Assembly (NCBI GenBank): GCA_021234595.1
Contig: CM037851.1
Span: 185,397,905 to 185,461,904, forward strand
Origin: Delia radicum
Taxonomy: Eukaryota; Arthropoda; Insecta; Diptera; Anthomyiidae
Reading direction: 5' to 3'
Length of the DNA: 64,000 bases
Made by a program: the position numbers and the translations under genes. Position 1 is the first letter of the stretch. Each line of letters begins with the position of its first letter. Under the pieces are notes generated by a model that saw nothing but the letters and a program-made list of their open reading frames with translations, made no database searches and was not told where the DNA came from. Shown one piece after another: positions 12,265-24,658 of the stretch.

Positions 12265-15043
12265 AACAGATTTTCAAAAATAAAACATTTTTATTATCTG
12301 CTTGTATATCCAACAATAAATATGCTTACTCATGTGCATTATCTCTTAAAGTGCAACAGTTAACTGCATTTGAAAATCAAAATTTTGCAATAACCTGGTC
12401 CGCTTTTTTGGCAATGGAAAAGACAAATTAAGTCCGAATGCTTTGAAAAGTGTTGGTGATATTAACAACAACCCAGCAAAAAATTTCCAAAAAGGTAGGC
12501 GGGTTTGTAATCAAGCATTTTGGGCAGAACGCATTCCTTACTAGATTGCCTACTCGATTCTTTTAACAGGGCGTGAGACTAAAATAATTGATTCTTTAGA
12601 ATTGATTATTTTTTTTTACCGAAGAACCATTTACTTTATATTTTTAAGAACTACATACATTTTTTAATAAAGAAATAGTTCCATTGTACAAAGTACTTAC
12701 ATTTGAAAAAAAAGAAGTAGTTCCATAAGTAAATTCAACTTTTATTCACACGTGATTCTCCTAGGTCACTCAAATATAACGATCTAAACTCATACGGAAA
12801 TAAAATCCTAAAAAGTGAAACATCGAATTGTTATGATAACATGGGTTTGTCATAATTTTGGAGCTATAAACCACGAAAATATAAATTTTTCAAATAAAAA
12901 AGAACAATTCAAAATTGAAAAACAAAAATATGACTCACGCACAATCACCATCGAAAAAATTTTTTTACACTCACTCACGATAACGTCAGTAATTTCATTT
13001 TCCACTCACAATTTTCTGATCACGTGCGCTTTCCTAATTTATACCTAACCACAGTTTGACAAAATTTAGCCAACATGCAATTTCTGTTTTTAGTATTATT
13101 TGCCTGCAAATAAAAATTTGTTTGAAAAAATATATGAGATAAATTCTTTAAAATTGTATAACTTCTTTTTCAAAATTAGGAACTACTTCCAATAAGGTCC
13201 TTTTATTAAGAAAAAGTATATGATTACTTCTTGAGTACAAAAAGTTATACGTATAAGTTAATAACATTGTTATTTTCTTTTATGTAAATAATTACTTTGT
13301 TATTGAGTTCATGCTTTCTGGTTTAAATTTAAAGTATTGATTACAATACTACTTGCTTTTTTGACTCTATCGTTGGAATAAGTTTGGTATTGCAGTTACT
13401 AAATTTGGCAATGAGATATGTAAGCAAGTGTGGGCATCACCTTCTTTTTGCAATGTGTAATTTTTTCCTGGGAAGTTAGTTATTTAATTAAACACTTCAA
13501 CTGCTATATCTTGTTCACGCTTTAAATAAAATGCCCTAAAGTTTTAAAAAAACATAATAAAATTATGTGATTTTAGTAACTTTTGGTTAAAAGTTTCTTT
13601 AGGAACAAGTATATTATTTACAATTTTTCTGCGTCTTATGGAAATTATATTAACCAGTTGGTTAGTTTTCTCCCCCAGATCCCCTTCGAACTCGACCATT
13701 TTTTTACTCAAATTTCAATTTTAACCAGCATTTTCTCTGGGTGCACCACCGAAATTTGAAAATAAAAACTGTTCAAGGTACTCCAATTTAGTCCAAATAT
13801 GACAGCATTATTCTTTTTTAACATAGTTTTAACTATGTTGTAGCTAAAATTTTGTATTTTATTCTTTGGATGTTTTTCTGGCAGATTTTTCTTTAATTAA
13901 GGCCGATATTCGTATGTTGTTGGTTGGGACTTTCGTTTTATTTTAAAATTGGTGAGTTGTGAATATTTTGGTATGTTTTTTTCTATGCGTTTTTTGTGGT
14001 AATGGCTCTAATTGGAAATTTTTAATTTACAGATGTTTTGTAGGGTTGGTGTGATTTTTTCCCTACCAGTATTATTATCGTGCATACTGTCTAGCCCAAT
14101 TACCTACATAGTACGATTTTTCGTACTAACGTGTATGGCAAACCATTAATTTGCAGGGGAAATTTCACTATCGAAATTCTGCCTGTTGGAAGTGTGAGAC
14201 GATTAAGGAAATTTGTTATATGGAGAGTTTTTTTTAAATTTATTTTATTCAAATTCTCGAGTTTAATATATTTAATCTTTATTCATTAAATTTTCATAAC
14301 TTTTATCCTTTAAATTAATTTGTTTTGTGTTTAAAGTTATTTTGAATTTCCGCTCACCGAGCCAGCCTAACATTTTTTTTATTACATTCATTGAATTGTC
14401 TATTTGGTTACAGCTATCTCTCTCACTCTTATATACTACATGTAAACTAATTCCGTCATAGATTCGATCTTCATTCATTTCGAACTTATTTACACAAATG
14501 ACTACCCCTTCATAATTTTAATTTCCCCCATCACGATTTCCCCTCTCTGAGAGGATTTCAATCTACTTTTAAACTCGTACAAATAAAAATAGATTGTTAA
14601 GCATTGTAGGAGGTGTAAATCTCCACCGTCTCCAGGCGCAAGCAGTCAAGAATATATGTAAGTGCGAATTTTATGTTATACTATTTTTATTATACAAAAC
14701 AGATGTTTTCATACAAAATATAAATTTTCGAAGTTAACTTTCATAATTTCCCCTATTCATCTTTTTTTCTATTGTAATATAAATCTTTCAATGTTTCTTT
14801 CCCCTTCAGATATCCACTCAATAGTGAGTTAAACAACGAACTGTTCCTTTCAATAGTATTCACCAATACTATTAAATAATTTGATTTCATTCGTAAAGGA
14901 AATTTGTATTTAATTTTGTTTTCGAATTAACTTTTACTATATTTTTTTGTTTAGAGTAATTTATTAATTAATTACTGGAAAGTTCAGTAATGTAAATTAG
15001 GATTAATTTTAATAGTCAATATTGATAAAATACAAATATAATA
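12265..15043. other. Intron without identifiable features
   Basis: A/T-rich. Small open frames (for example 12815-13048 and, on the minus strand, 14272-14478) show no recognisable protein family and no convincing exon signals in the host gene's orientation. Confidence 0.4.
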
Positions 15044-15857
15044 CAGTGCACTCGCGATAATATGAACTAATTAAAACCAACTCGTTCCAACGTTCCAACA
15101 ACCAAGATTGTTCATATTTGCGAATGGCATCTAATTAACATTTAAAAACGTTTTTCCAATATATATAAAAGTTTCTTATGTTAATTTTTTTATTTATTGT
15201 TTATTGGATTAAAAAAAAACAATTAATTTTTGAAAAAGAAACAAAATTTAAAAGTTATTTTTCATTTTTGGGTACTCGGAAGGCCGCACAGTTTTTCTTT
15301 TTCCGGGTGCAATAAACGTATTGTTAACACATTTAATAATAGCATTTTTATTTTTTTTTTTATTCCACATATTGAAAATTTTTGCACCCCAAATTTATTT
15401 GCTAAATTAGCAACACTTGCACCTTTTCCCAAATGTTCTAAAATTTCTGCTTTTTCTTTTAAAGTTAAAAACTTATGCTTTTTTATGCATATTTAAGAAC
15501 TTTTCACGTTAAATTTATATTCACAAAACGAATAAGGAATTCTAGCTGAATCTGAGCACTAACTAAAACGTGTATGTTAGAAATTTTGAGTGACAGGTGA
15601 AGAAAATTTAAAAGCAAACAGCTAAGGAAATTCCCCAAATTATAATGCAGTTGAATAAAAATTCAACACTACCCTGTTGATTTAGATTTAAACACTGCGT
15701 AGGTTGTTAAAATCCGTTAAAAATACAAAAAATAAGCTGTTCACATTTGAAAGCTTTGGCACTAAGTTCATATTTTAGAGTAGTCAATGGAAGAAAAAAA
15801 TGTTCATATTTTGGGGTGTTCATATGTTAGGGTGTTCATATTTTCGCGAGTGCACTG
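15044..15857 (-). mobile_element. Pogo/Tigger-like deletion derivative with a transposase helix-turn-helix relic
   Basis: Inverted ends CAGTGCACTCGCGATAATAT and (other strand) CAGTGCACTCGCGAAAATAT delimit 814 bp, with TA on the left flank. On the minus strand, about 15400-15475 reads TLKEKAEILEHLGKGASVAN followed by LANKFGVQKFSI. This matches the N-terminal CENP-B/pogo-type helix-turn-helix that binds the element's ends. The catalytic DDE part is absent, so the element cannot move by itself. Confidence 0.8.
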
Positions 15858-16507
15858 TGTAATAATTATTTTTTGAATGGAATAAATTCAATACATATTT
15901 TGTCATTTTAAATTATTTTACTTCCCATTTCATAAATTTTTATCGGCGACTTTAATGACTTTAACTTCAACGATTTTAATATTTAATGTTTTTTAAGATG
16001 TTGTTTAAGTTTTTTTAAATAAATTATGTGATTGTGCAATGTTAAATTAAAATGGAATTCTAATTTTTTTACGAAAAGTGAAGTCATAGGTAGTTAGATT
16101 AGAGTACAGTTGTGCAGGATATTATATTGTGCGAATTGGCCATCTTGGTTGGGTGGGTTTTGACATCTAACATCTACATCTAAAGCTAACACTTATTAAC
16201 CAAACTAACCCATATTAACCATCAACGTTTTACCACCTTTTCTTGAAATATCATTGTTTTTGATTTTGTGTTTGTTTTTTTTTTATGGAATATTGCTACC
16301 CAAAGTAAAATTCTATGTATTAAATTCGAACGTATTAGCTAGGGGTCAAGAATACACTCCTAACGATGAGCACGGTCCTGTTCCTTAACTTGTATCCGAA
16401 TTTGTCGGGAATCGCAATAATTGTAAAAAATCAAATTTTAGGAATCTTTTTTAAGTTTGTTTTGGGAATTATAGGATTTCCTTTAGTCCTATATCTATTC
16501 TTTCTGC

Positions 16508-17098
16508 TTTAATAAAAACAATAGCAAGGTACACCATAGTATTAAATTTTATTACAATACATTCATTAACAAATATTTTATTGCAAAATAAAAGTTTAAC
16601 ATATTCTTTGCAACTGAACATTAGTTTTCACAACAAAGTTCGGTTCATTCAAACGAATTTTAGTTGCTACAGTCAAAATTTTTAGAAATCCAATGTTAAT
16701 ATCATTGTACTAACTAAAAACACACTTTTCAATTCGGTTGGGACTTTATTTTTCTGTGTGCAATAATTAAAAAAAAAAAGTTTGACGAAAATTGTATCGG
16801 ATTCGTTGTAAACTTGGCACATAATATATAGATTTGATTCCATTAAGATGTGCCAAATTTTTAGAAAATCGGTTATTTTTTAATAGAAACAATAGCAAGG
16901 TACAGTTTAATATTAAATTTCATTGCAATACGTTCATTAACAAATATTTTATTGCACAATAAAAGTTTAAAATGTTCACAAAAATAAAAAAACAAAAACA
17001 ATTTTTTGTCGGATATCCGAAAATTGTTTCCAATTCGTTTGAAACTTGGCGCATACTATTAGAACCATGAAGTTGTGCCAATTTTGAGGCAAATCTGT
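16508..17098. repeat. Tandem duplication of about 220 bp, first unit split by MITE A
   Basis: The segment starting AAAACAATAGCAAGGTAC and ending with a GTGCCAA...TTTT...GGTTATT-like stretch occurs twice in direct order (from about 16508 and about 16874). A 3' half of MITE family A (16610-16760) interrupts the first unit only, so the insertion is younger than the duplication. Confidence 0.7.
16610..16760. mobile_element. MITE family A, 3'-half copy
   Basis: Matches the 58219-58476 copy from CAACTGA.CATTAGTTTTCAC to the ...TTTTTCTGTGTG end. The left half is missing. Confidence 0.8.
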
Positions 17099-17941
17099 TA
17101 TTATTTCGATATAGTTTACCTAATGCAATAGCTCCGCTTTTTGTAATATTCCGAAGTTAACTTTTTACCAAAAATCTAGTGTTTTCTTTAAAATTTCTTA
17201 TTAGTTCATATACCTGAATATATTATGGACGTTGAGCATTAAAAAACATATCAATTAATTGCGATTGGGTGAAAGTTGGATAGACTTGGGTAATCTTGCT
17301 CGTTTGAGTAAGCGCCTTTTCTAGTACAATTGATTTCAATGAACTAAGTCGCTCTTTTAGTTCAATCGATCTTTGACAATTTCGTTCAATCGTTCGCTAG
17401 ATTGTTTGTTTGATCATTTTTAAGCGAATTACTCATATTAAGTAGAGTACACACGTTAAATATTATTGATCAATTTCAGATCGGTTACAAAAACATGTAA
17501 TATATGTACACTATATAGAATCAATTAAATTGAAAAATTCAAAATTATTTGGATTTTTGTTTTTCAAATCAATGTTATTGAAAAGTCTGTGGGAAATATT
17601 AAAAATATTATTTTTGTGAAGTTTGTTCTTTTTATAAAAAATTATTTAAATTAAATTAAAAAAAACATACATAATGATAAATAAACATTAGACAATAAAG
17701 ATAAACGGGGTTTTATATTCCAATACATCATAATAATTTTTCTAAGAATAGCTAAAATTGATCAATCAGAAATTTATATAATTTTTAAAAACGTATTGTT
17801 AAAAAATCAATGAAATGGACATAAATAATATTGCAAATGTGTGCTTGGCTTTAGACACTACTTTTTAACATTAAAAGGAATTGAGATGACAAAATTAAAA
17901 AAAAAAATTAACTCAAAAACAACATAAAGAAAAGATACATA

Positions 17942-18546
17942 TCGCACTTGATCAACAAGAGGGTATTAACTCAAAATTTTAAAATTTTCAGTAGAGTCAA
18001 AAAACTGTTTTTGGCCACATTTTAACAGAATTTAAAAATTCAAACATATCATAATAAGCAAATTCCATTTGAAAATATATATACATTGTTTTTGTTTTCA
18101 ATTTTACCACTCATTGCAAAAAAAAAATTAATTTTTTGAGTTAATACCATTTTTTTGAAATTTTATCGATTTAAATTTATAGAATAAATCAAATTTTATC
18201 AACAAAACAGTATCAACTCAAAATACAACCAAATATAAATAAAACAGTTTTATTATTTTTAACATAAATAAAGGCTCAAATCAAAATAATACCTTTTTTA
18301 TGAAAATATACGATTCATTTCTATTTGAACTTTTGTATTAACTCGAAATAATACCTTTTTGTTGAAATAAAGGTAATCACTACATTATCATGAAAATGGT
18401 CTCAAAAGTGGTTTTCGAGATGAAAGAGTAATCGGAATACGTTGAAATTTTTACAATTGATACATATTGATGTTGTTAGTTGATTTCTTGAAAAAAGTGA
18501 TATTGTAAAAATTTTGAGTTAATACCCTCTTGTTGATCAAGTGCGA
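17942..18546. mobile_element. 605-bp element with TCGCACTTGATCAACAAGAG inverted ends
   Basis: About 35 bp of near-identical inverted terminal sequence (TCGCACTTGATCAACAAGAG then GGTATTAACTCAAAA) with TA flanking both ends. Internal segments repeat the 'TATTAACTCAAAATAATACC' theme. No ORF. Confidence 0.8.
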
Positions 18547-20500
18547 TATATTACTCAAATGACAACACAAAAGAACGAAAAGAGCGAAAAAACTAGCTTA
18601 CTAGTTCAACGTAAAGACTAGGCCAATTGAACTAGGTCGTTCACGAACTACACAACTCTAAAGATGTAGGATATCCTTGCAATTAAAGTGATTTGCAATT
18701 AAAGTGATTCTTACATTACAAACTTAACAGTACCAAGTCATGACCGTTTAGCGATCACACCCAAGTATAGCCTCGAATGTAATGCAGCTAAATTGCAGTT
18801 TTCTTTCCTATTAGCTTTTCTGATATTGTATATTATACTCAGAAGTGACAACACTAACAACACAAATAATCTATTTTTAGATTTTTGTTTTTTTTTTTCT
18901 AATATTTAAATGTTTTATCTGAATTTGATTAATTAAGATTTGTCACAGATTCCATATTTTTAAGGGCTACAAATATATACAATTTTTTAATTTCAGCAAT
19001 GTAATGTTTACTTAAGGAACGTATTAAAGTTTTGGATGTTCTCTTCGTTTTAGATATTTTATTAACGAAATCGTGAAAAATTTGAAATTTCAACTTTAAA
19101 TATATGAATAGAGAACAGTGTTGAACCTTTCTAAACGTATGCTATTTTAAATTAAAGAGCATAGTTGATGCTATTTCATTGTTGCAAAAAGGTTGCGGTA
19201 TTATTTTCAAATTTGCACTATTTTATAAAAATGTTATCAAAAAATTGTAATTTCCTAAAAAAAAGTGTTTTGAAAATATCTAAGGCCATATGCGCCATCA
19301 ATATAAAAAACCTTTAAATTAATTTAAAAAAAATAGGGTTTTGCATTTTTATCAAATTCGTGGGTTGTTTAGGATTCCTGGCTAAAGTGGGTTAATAATA
19401 TCTAATGAAGTCAGAATTCCATATCTGATTTTGGGTATATTAAACGAGCAATTGAAATAAAAAATAATTTTTTTGAGACTTCGAATTTTGGGAATGCTTA
19501 ATAATAATACACATCTTTTTTTCCAAAATGGGCCATTTTCGGCAAACTTTCGGTACTAGAAATAAACAATTATTTCTTATAGTTATTGAAATTTAGATTT
19601 TTAATTCGCAGAATCTTAAACAAATTTTATCTTTAAAAAATATCATGACTGTTATAACTCAAAATATACTCGCTAATAAATACATGTAATTTTTGTTTTA
19701 AATTATTTTGTTTTTTTATATTTAAAAAAATGTTGTAATGTTCTACTATTTTACAGAGATAATTTCCAACATGTGACTTAAAAAGCAATTTCCTGATTAC
19801 ATCTGATATCATACACATAAAACTGTAACCAGTTTTTTTTTTATAACGCGGTTCTTTTAACCACGAAGTTTTTATGTTGTACGGGGAATGATGTATTTAA
19901 AAATCTGAATTATAGAACTGATAATTTTGAATTTTTGAATTTTCTTTAATATTTTTTTATTGTAGTTTCTTTCAAAACAAAATAAAAATGTTTGAATTTT
20001 CTGTCAAAACAAAAATAGAAGAAATTATTTTTTTTTTATTTGTAATACGAATTTAATTGGTTATATATTTATTAAAAATTGGCACAACAAGTTACGGAAT
20101 GTTACAACCTAAAAAATCCAAAAAAAGCGCTTAATAACAGCCATCATATTTTGTAAGGTATGGTTTTCTATTTTTTGTCGTTTGGCTCTGAAGTCCGACT
20201 AAACTATTATGTGATTTTTAATAAGCAATAAAATAGAATAAAAATCATTTAAGAGTTTTTAATTTAATCGGATCTCAGAGACAAACAGAAAAATTATATA
20301 AATATTTGAAAAATATTCGAAATATTAGAATTTTATCACATATGATCTAATATATATGTTAATGTATGAGCCATATATGCCCATATACCTTCAATAAGCA
20401 GCTAAAAATATGTGCAACTACTTGTGCAAAACTTTTATTTTATTTTTTTTTACAATAAATTATTTTTTAAGCCAATATTTTTTTTACTACATTTAATACA
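18547..20500. other. Intron without identifiable features
   Basis: A/T-rich; nothing supportable beyond low-complexity runs. Confidence 0.4.
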
Positions 20501-20797
20501 TATTTTTAGATTTGTATCCATAACTTTTAATCCCGTAAGAGCTCCCCTTTTAAAAAACGTGGGTCTCTTAATTTTTGATTCTTTATAAAATATCCAAATT
20601 TTATAGCAATCGGCATTAACTCATGATGGGACACTTCTTGTTGCATATTTTCAATTTCCTTGTAAAATATCTACCTTTACAATATGATTTATATTTCATG
20701 ATCCAAAAACACCTCCAACATATATTTTTATTTTTTTGAAGGTCGCTTTCACAGATATATCCTCCAGACTTATAGGTCAAGAAAAGTGACCTCTGAC

Positions 20798-22220
20798 CAG
20801 TGTTGCCAGAAGTAGGGGAAATCCCTATATGTAGGTTTTTTGCCTTCAAAATAACGGCGTAGGGGAAAAGAGGCAGATATTTCAAATTAGTCAAATTGTA
20901 GGTTCTGTTTCCAAATAATGCAAATCTTTTCAAAAACAGCTATTTCTACATATTTCTTGTAAAATTATTATATTTTGAGAGACAATATTTCCTTAGAAAA
21001 AATTAGTTTCTTATAATTTGCCATTTTAATAGTAATTTTTACATACTCTATATTTCTTTATTAGGATATTGTCCTAACAAATAATCTATAGAGTTTTTGT
21101 TTTCAAATTTATTATTTGACCCTTTCGGGAATGTGTTGATAGATCTATTTCGGGATTTTTCTAGGTTCCCATCATCAGAACACGTTTTGAAAGCGGTAAC
21201 AATCCCATGCCAAACATCAAACATTCATATAAACTAGTTTACGCACTACATGAGATTTAATATATGAGCTTGAAGTTAAAGATTATAATCATTGATCAAA
21301 AATAAATTGAAAACTTGTTTGTTATGTGCAAGGTCCACCTCTGGTGGATATTCAATACATGTTTTTTGTTTTTCTCTCCTTTTTATATTTTGTTTAGTTT
21401 ATGATGGGAACCTAGAAAATTCCCAAAATAGATCTATCAACACATTCCTGAAAGGGTCAAATAATAAATTTGAAATCAAAACCTCTATAGATTATTTGTT
21501 AGGACAATATCCTAATAAAGAAATAATTTCATTTTAATAATTTTCATTTGTATTGCACAATTAAATGTCGAAAAAAACATAATTTTTATTTTTAATAAAA
21601 ATTATATCAAACTTGTATTTGTACATTTTTTGTAAAATGATTATATTTTCAGAGACAATATTTCCGTAGAAAAAATTAGTTTCTTATAATTTGACATTTT
21701 AATATATGATTCTATGGTTGTTTTTTTTAACAAACATACTCTTTGGAAGTTATTTAGGAAGTTATCCATTGGAAAAACTGTTAAACTAATGTTAAATTTC
21801 ACCGACGAAAAGCAATACAGTTTTATGATGGGTTATGTAAAAAAACGCCAAATAGAAATGATTTGTTGACGAAATAGAAACCACTAGTATAAATTAAATC
21901 TTTTTGATAGCTATTATTATTTTTCTTTTGGCAAATATTGACAATTTTAAATCTATTCTAAAAAATATTTTGGAAAATTTAACAAATTTCTATTTTCAAA
22001 TAATTTTCGAACAAATTTTCGAAGTAGCATTTGGATAATAATTTTTGAAAATAATTGGAATTATTGTCGAAAGTATGAAAATTTCAAAGCATATTTAGTT
22101 TATAAAAATGTAAAAAATTTCGTATCGATTTTTGTAGGGAAAAAATTCGATAATGTAGGGAGAAAAGGGATTTTTATTGCCTAGTGTAGGTATTTTTTAA
22201 TAAACCCACTGGCAACACTG
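20798..22220. mobile_element. Nonautonomous hAT element, 1.42 kb
   Basis: Inverted ends CAGTGTTGCCAG and (other strand) CAGTGTTGCCAGTGGG with a perfect 8-bp target duplication CCTCTGAC on both sides (20790-20797 and 22221-22228), the hAT signature. No transposase remains. It carries a nested inverted-repeat element at 21047-21537, itself bracketed by ~75-bp direct repeats (around 20955-21030 and 21625-21704). Confidence 0.88.
21047..21537. mobile_element. Inverted-repeat element R1 with ~127-bp arms
   Basis: Arms at about 21052-21178 and 21410-21531 are reverse complements at roughly 90% by eye. They begin TATTTCTTTATTAGGATATT and run through CTATAGAG to GGTTCCCATCAT. One-armed relatives occur at about 42544-42890 and 49786-50045, sharing CATCAGAACACGTTT and CCAAACATCAAACATTCAT. 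The 81-codon ORF at 21292-21537 lies across the arm and is not credible. Confidence 0.8.
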
Positions 22221-24658
22221 CCTCTGACTTTCCAATTAAAAAATCATGTTGTATATTAAATCAAAGGTAATTTAATGGCCTTTCAAATTTAAATTTATAG
22301 ATTTGTATCTGTATCCATAACATAATTCCGTAGGAGCTCCCCTTTTAAAAAACGTGGGTCTCTTAATTCCCTACAAGAAATGGATGACCGAAACTAACAC
22401 ATGCAAATTTTGTGTACTTACACATTTGCAACAATTTTATAGTGAAATGGCGCTGCTATTGTTGCTGTTTTTATACCAAATATATAAAATTTTTTTAGTA
22501 GGCTAAATCTAATTTGAGTATTATGTTTATACATATTTAATTAACTTTATTTCAAATATAGCTTTTAAAAAGTGTTATCAATTAAACCAGTTTCAAGATT
22601 TAGCAAGATTTGTATTAAATTAGTTTAAACAAAATTGTGGGATTTAAGGAAATTTTGGTAATTAAAAAAAAAAAAAAAAATGTTAGGAAAAAATTGTTCC
22701 CAGTGGCAGTGAAACATCTAATGTGTGCTGCAGAGTTGCATTTCTTGACGTTAAAAGCAATATTTTGCGAATCCCCTGACAGTGAATGCATGTGCATTAT
22801 TAAATAATTGAAATTTCATATAAAGTTAAAAAAATACAGCTGTGTCGTGTGCAAAAAAAAATAAAAATTAAAAAAGATAAAAAATTAAATAAAATATGAA
22901 AAAAAGGCATTTTCAAAACTGCCTTTCTAAAGAAAAAAGGACATTTGAGTCCAATATAAAAAAATATAAAAAATTAATTGAAATTAAAAGTAAAAATAGT
23001 GTAGAAAGTGAAAACTCAAAAAAATTAGAATCAGTGTCTTGTATTAGTGAAAATTTAAGTTCTGAACCAGCATCCACATCTGCAAGTGGTTTGTTTTCAG
23101 AAGAAGACGAGTGTAGTGATTTTTTAGAAACTGGTATAGCAGATACTGAGTCAGGTCAAGAGATAAAATCATGGGCTGTTAGGAATAATATATCTCAAAA
23201 AGCTTTAGGAGATTTGTTGCATACGTTAAAGAGGATAGGAGTGAAAGATTTGCCGTTATCGGCCAAAACTGTTTTAGGTACAAGTAGGGAAAGAATTCTT
23301 ATTAACACCATTCCAGAAGGAGAATTTTTATATTTAGGTATACAGAAATATTTTCTTTCAGATTCATTCGAATATTTTGATGGAAAAGAAGAAGTTTTAA
23401 TCGATGTAGGCATTGATGGTCTTAAACTTTTCAATAGTTCTAATAGAGTTTTGTGGCCCATTCTTGGACAAATTGTAGGCTTTAATAATGTTAGTCCTTT
23501 CATTATCGGTTGTTTTGCAGATTTTAAGAAGCCACAAAATTTAGATAGTTATATGACAGAGTTCTGTGCAGAAGTAAAGTTGCTTAAAAAAAGTGGTGTA
23601 AAAGTAGGCAATAGTGAAAATTTGTTGCGATTTAATGTTCGTTTGTTTACTTGTGATTCTCCAGCTAGGGCTTTTGTTACAGGTATAGTGGGTCATAATA
23701 GTAAAAATGGTTGCTCCAAATGTTGTCAGCAAGGGTTATATAAAGAGGGAAGGGTGTGTTTTCCGAAAGAAGTAGGTCCTTCAAGAACAGATCTGACATT
23801 TAAATCCAGATGTAATCCTTCTCACCACACGAAAGAGTTTCAAGTAAAGAAGAGTATTGTAGAAGAATCAGGGTTTGGAAAGGATTCTCAGTTTCCTTTT
23901 GATTGTATGCATTTAGTGGATTAAGGAGTCACTAAAAAATTACTTAAACTTTTAATTAATAAAGAGAATGCAAGAAGCATTAAGTAAAAAATGGATTTTA
24001 TCGCTGGTTATGTTCCATCGGAATTTTTCCGTGCACCTAGGAGTTTAGATGAATTCGTTAATTGGAAGTTTACTGAATATAGGCAGTTCTTGTTATATAC
24101 AGGAATTTACATTCTAAAAAAGAGTGTCAGTAGTATTCAATATTATCATTTTTTATTATTGCACACTGGTATAAGGCTTCTCTCTAGTAAAATGTCCCAT
24201 GTAATAGAAGTAGATATTGCCCAAAGAGTATTAGAAGATTTCGTAAAATTTTTCGGTAGATTATATGGTGATGAATTAGTCAGTTTTAATATCCATGGCT
24301 TATTACATTTAGCAGAGTGCGTTAAACCATATGGACCATTAGATTTTTTTCAGCATATAAATTCGAAAATTATATGCAATATATAAAAGGACTTGTTAAG
24401 AAGCCGAACCAAATTTTGCAGGAGATTTTCCTTAAGCTAGAAGAAAAGCATAGACTTAAATCAGATTCAAACAGTGTTTATAAATTAGGAAGATTTAGTT
24501 TAGAGAAAGATAGCTTTTGTTTCAGCAAAAAGTCAGGAACCATAAAAATAGTTAGCGTAATAAATTTATCCGAATCTGAAGAATTTGTATGCAAAGTTTT
24601 TCAAAAGACTGAAAATTATTACGAACAACCCTTTCAGTCGTTTAGTGATCTAGGTATA

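Larger units (their letters stand above)
20501..22375. repeat. Long direct duplication flanking a hAT MITE
   Basis: A block containing AGATTTGTAT...CCATAAC...GTA(A/G)GAGCTCCCC and AAAAAACGTGGGTCTCTTAAT occurs at about 20513-20575 and again at about 22303-22365 in direct order. Without the intervening hAT element the period would be about 370 bp, so this is a two-copy tandem repeat into which the hAT inserted. Confidence 0.65.

Noticed and set aside
20616..20933. 105-codon minus-strand ORF
   Set aside because: It spans the left end and target duplication of the hAT element and part of a duplicated repeat, with no family match.
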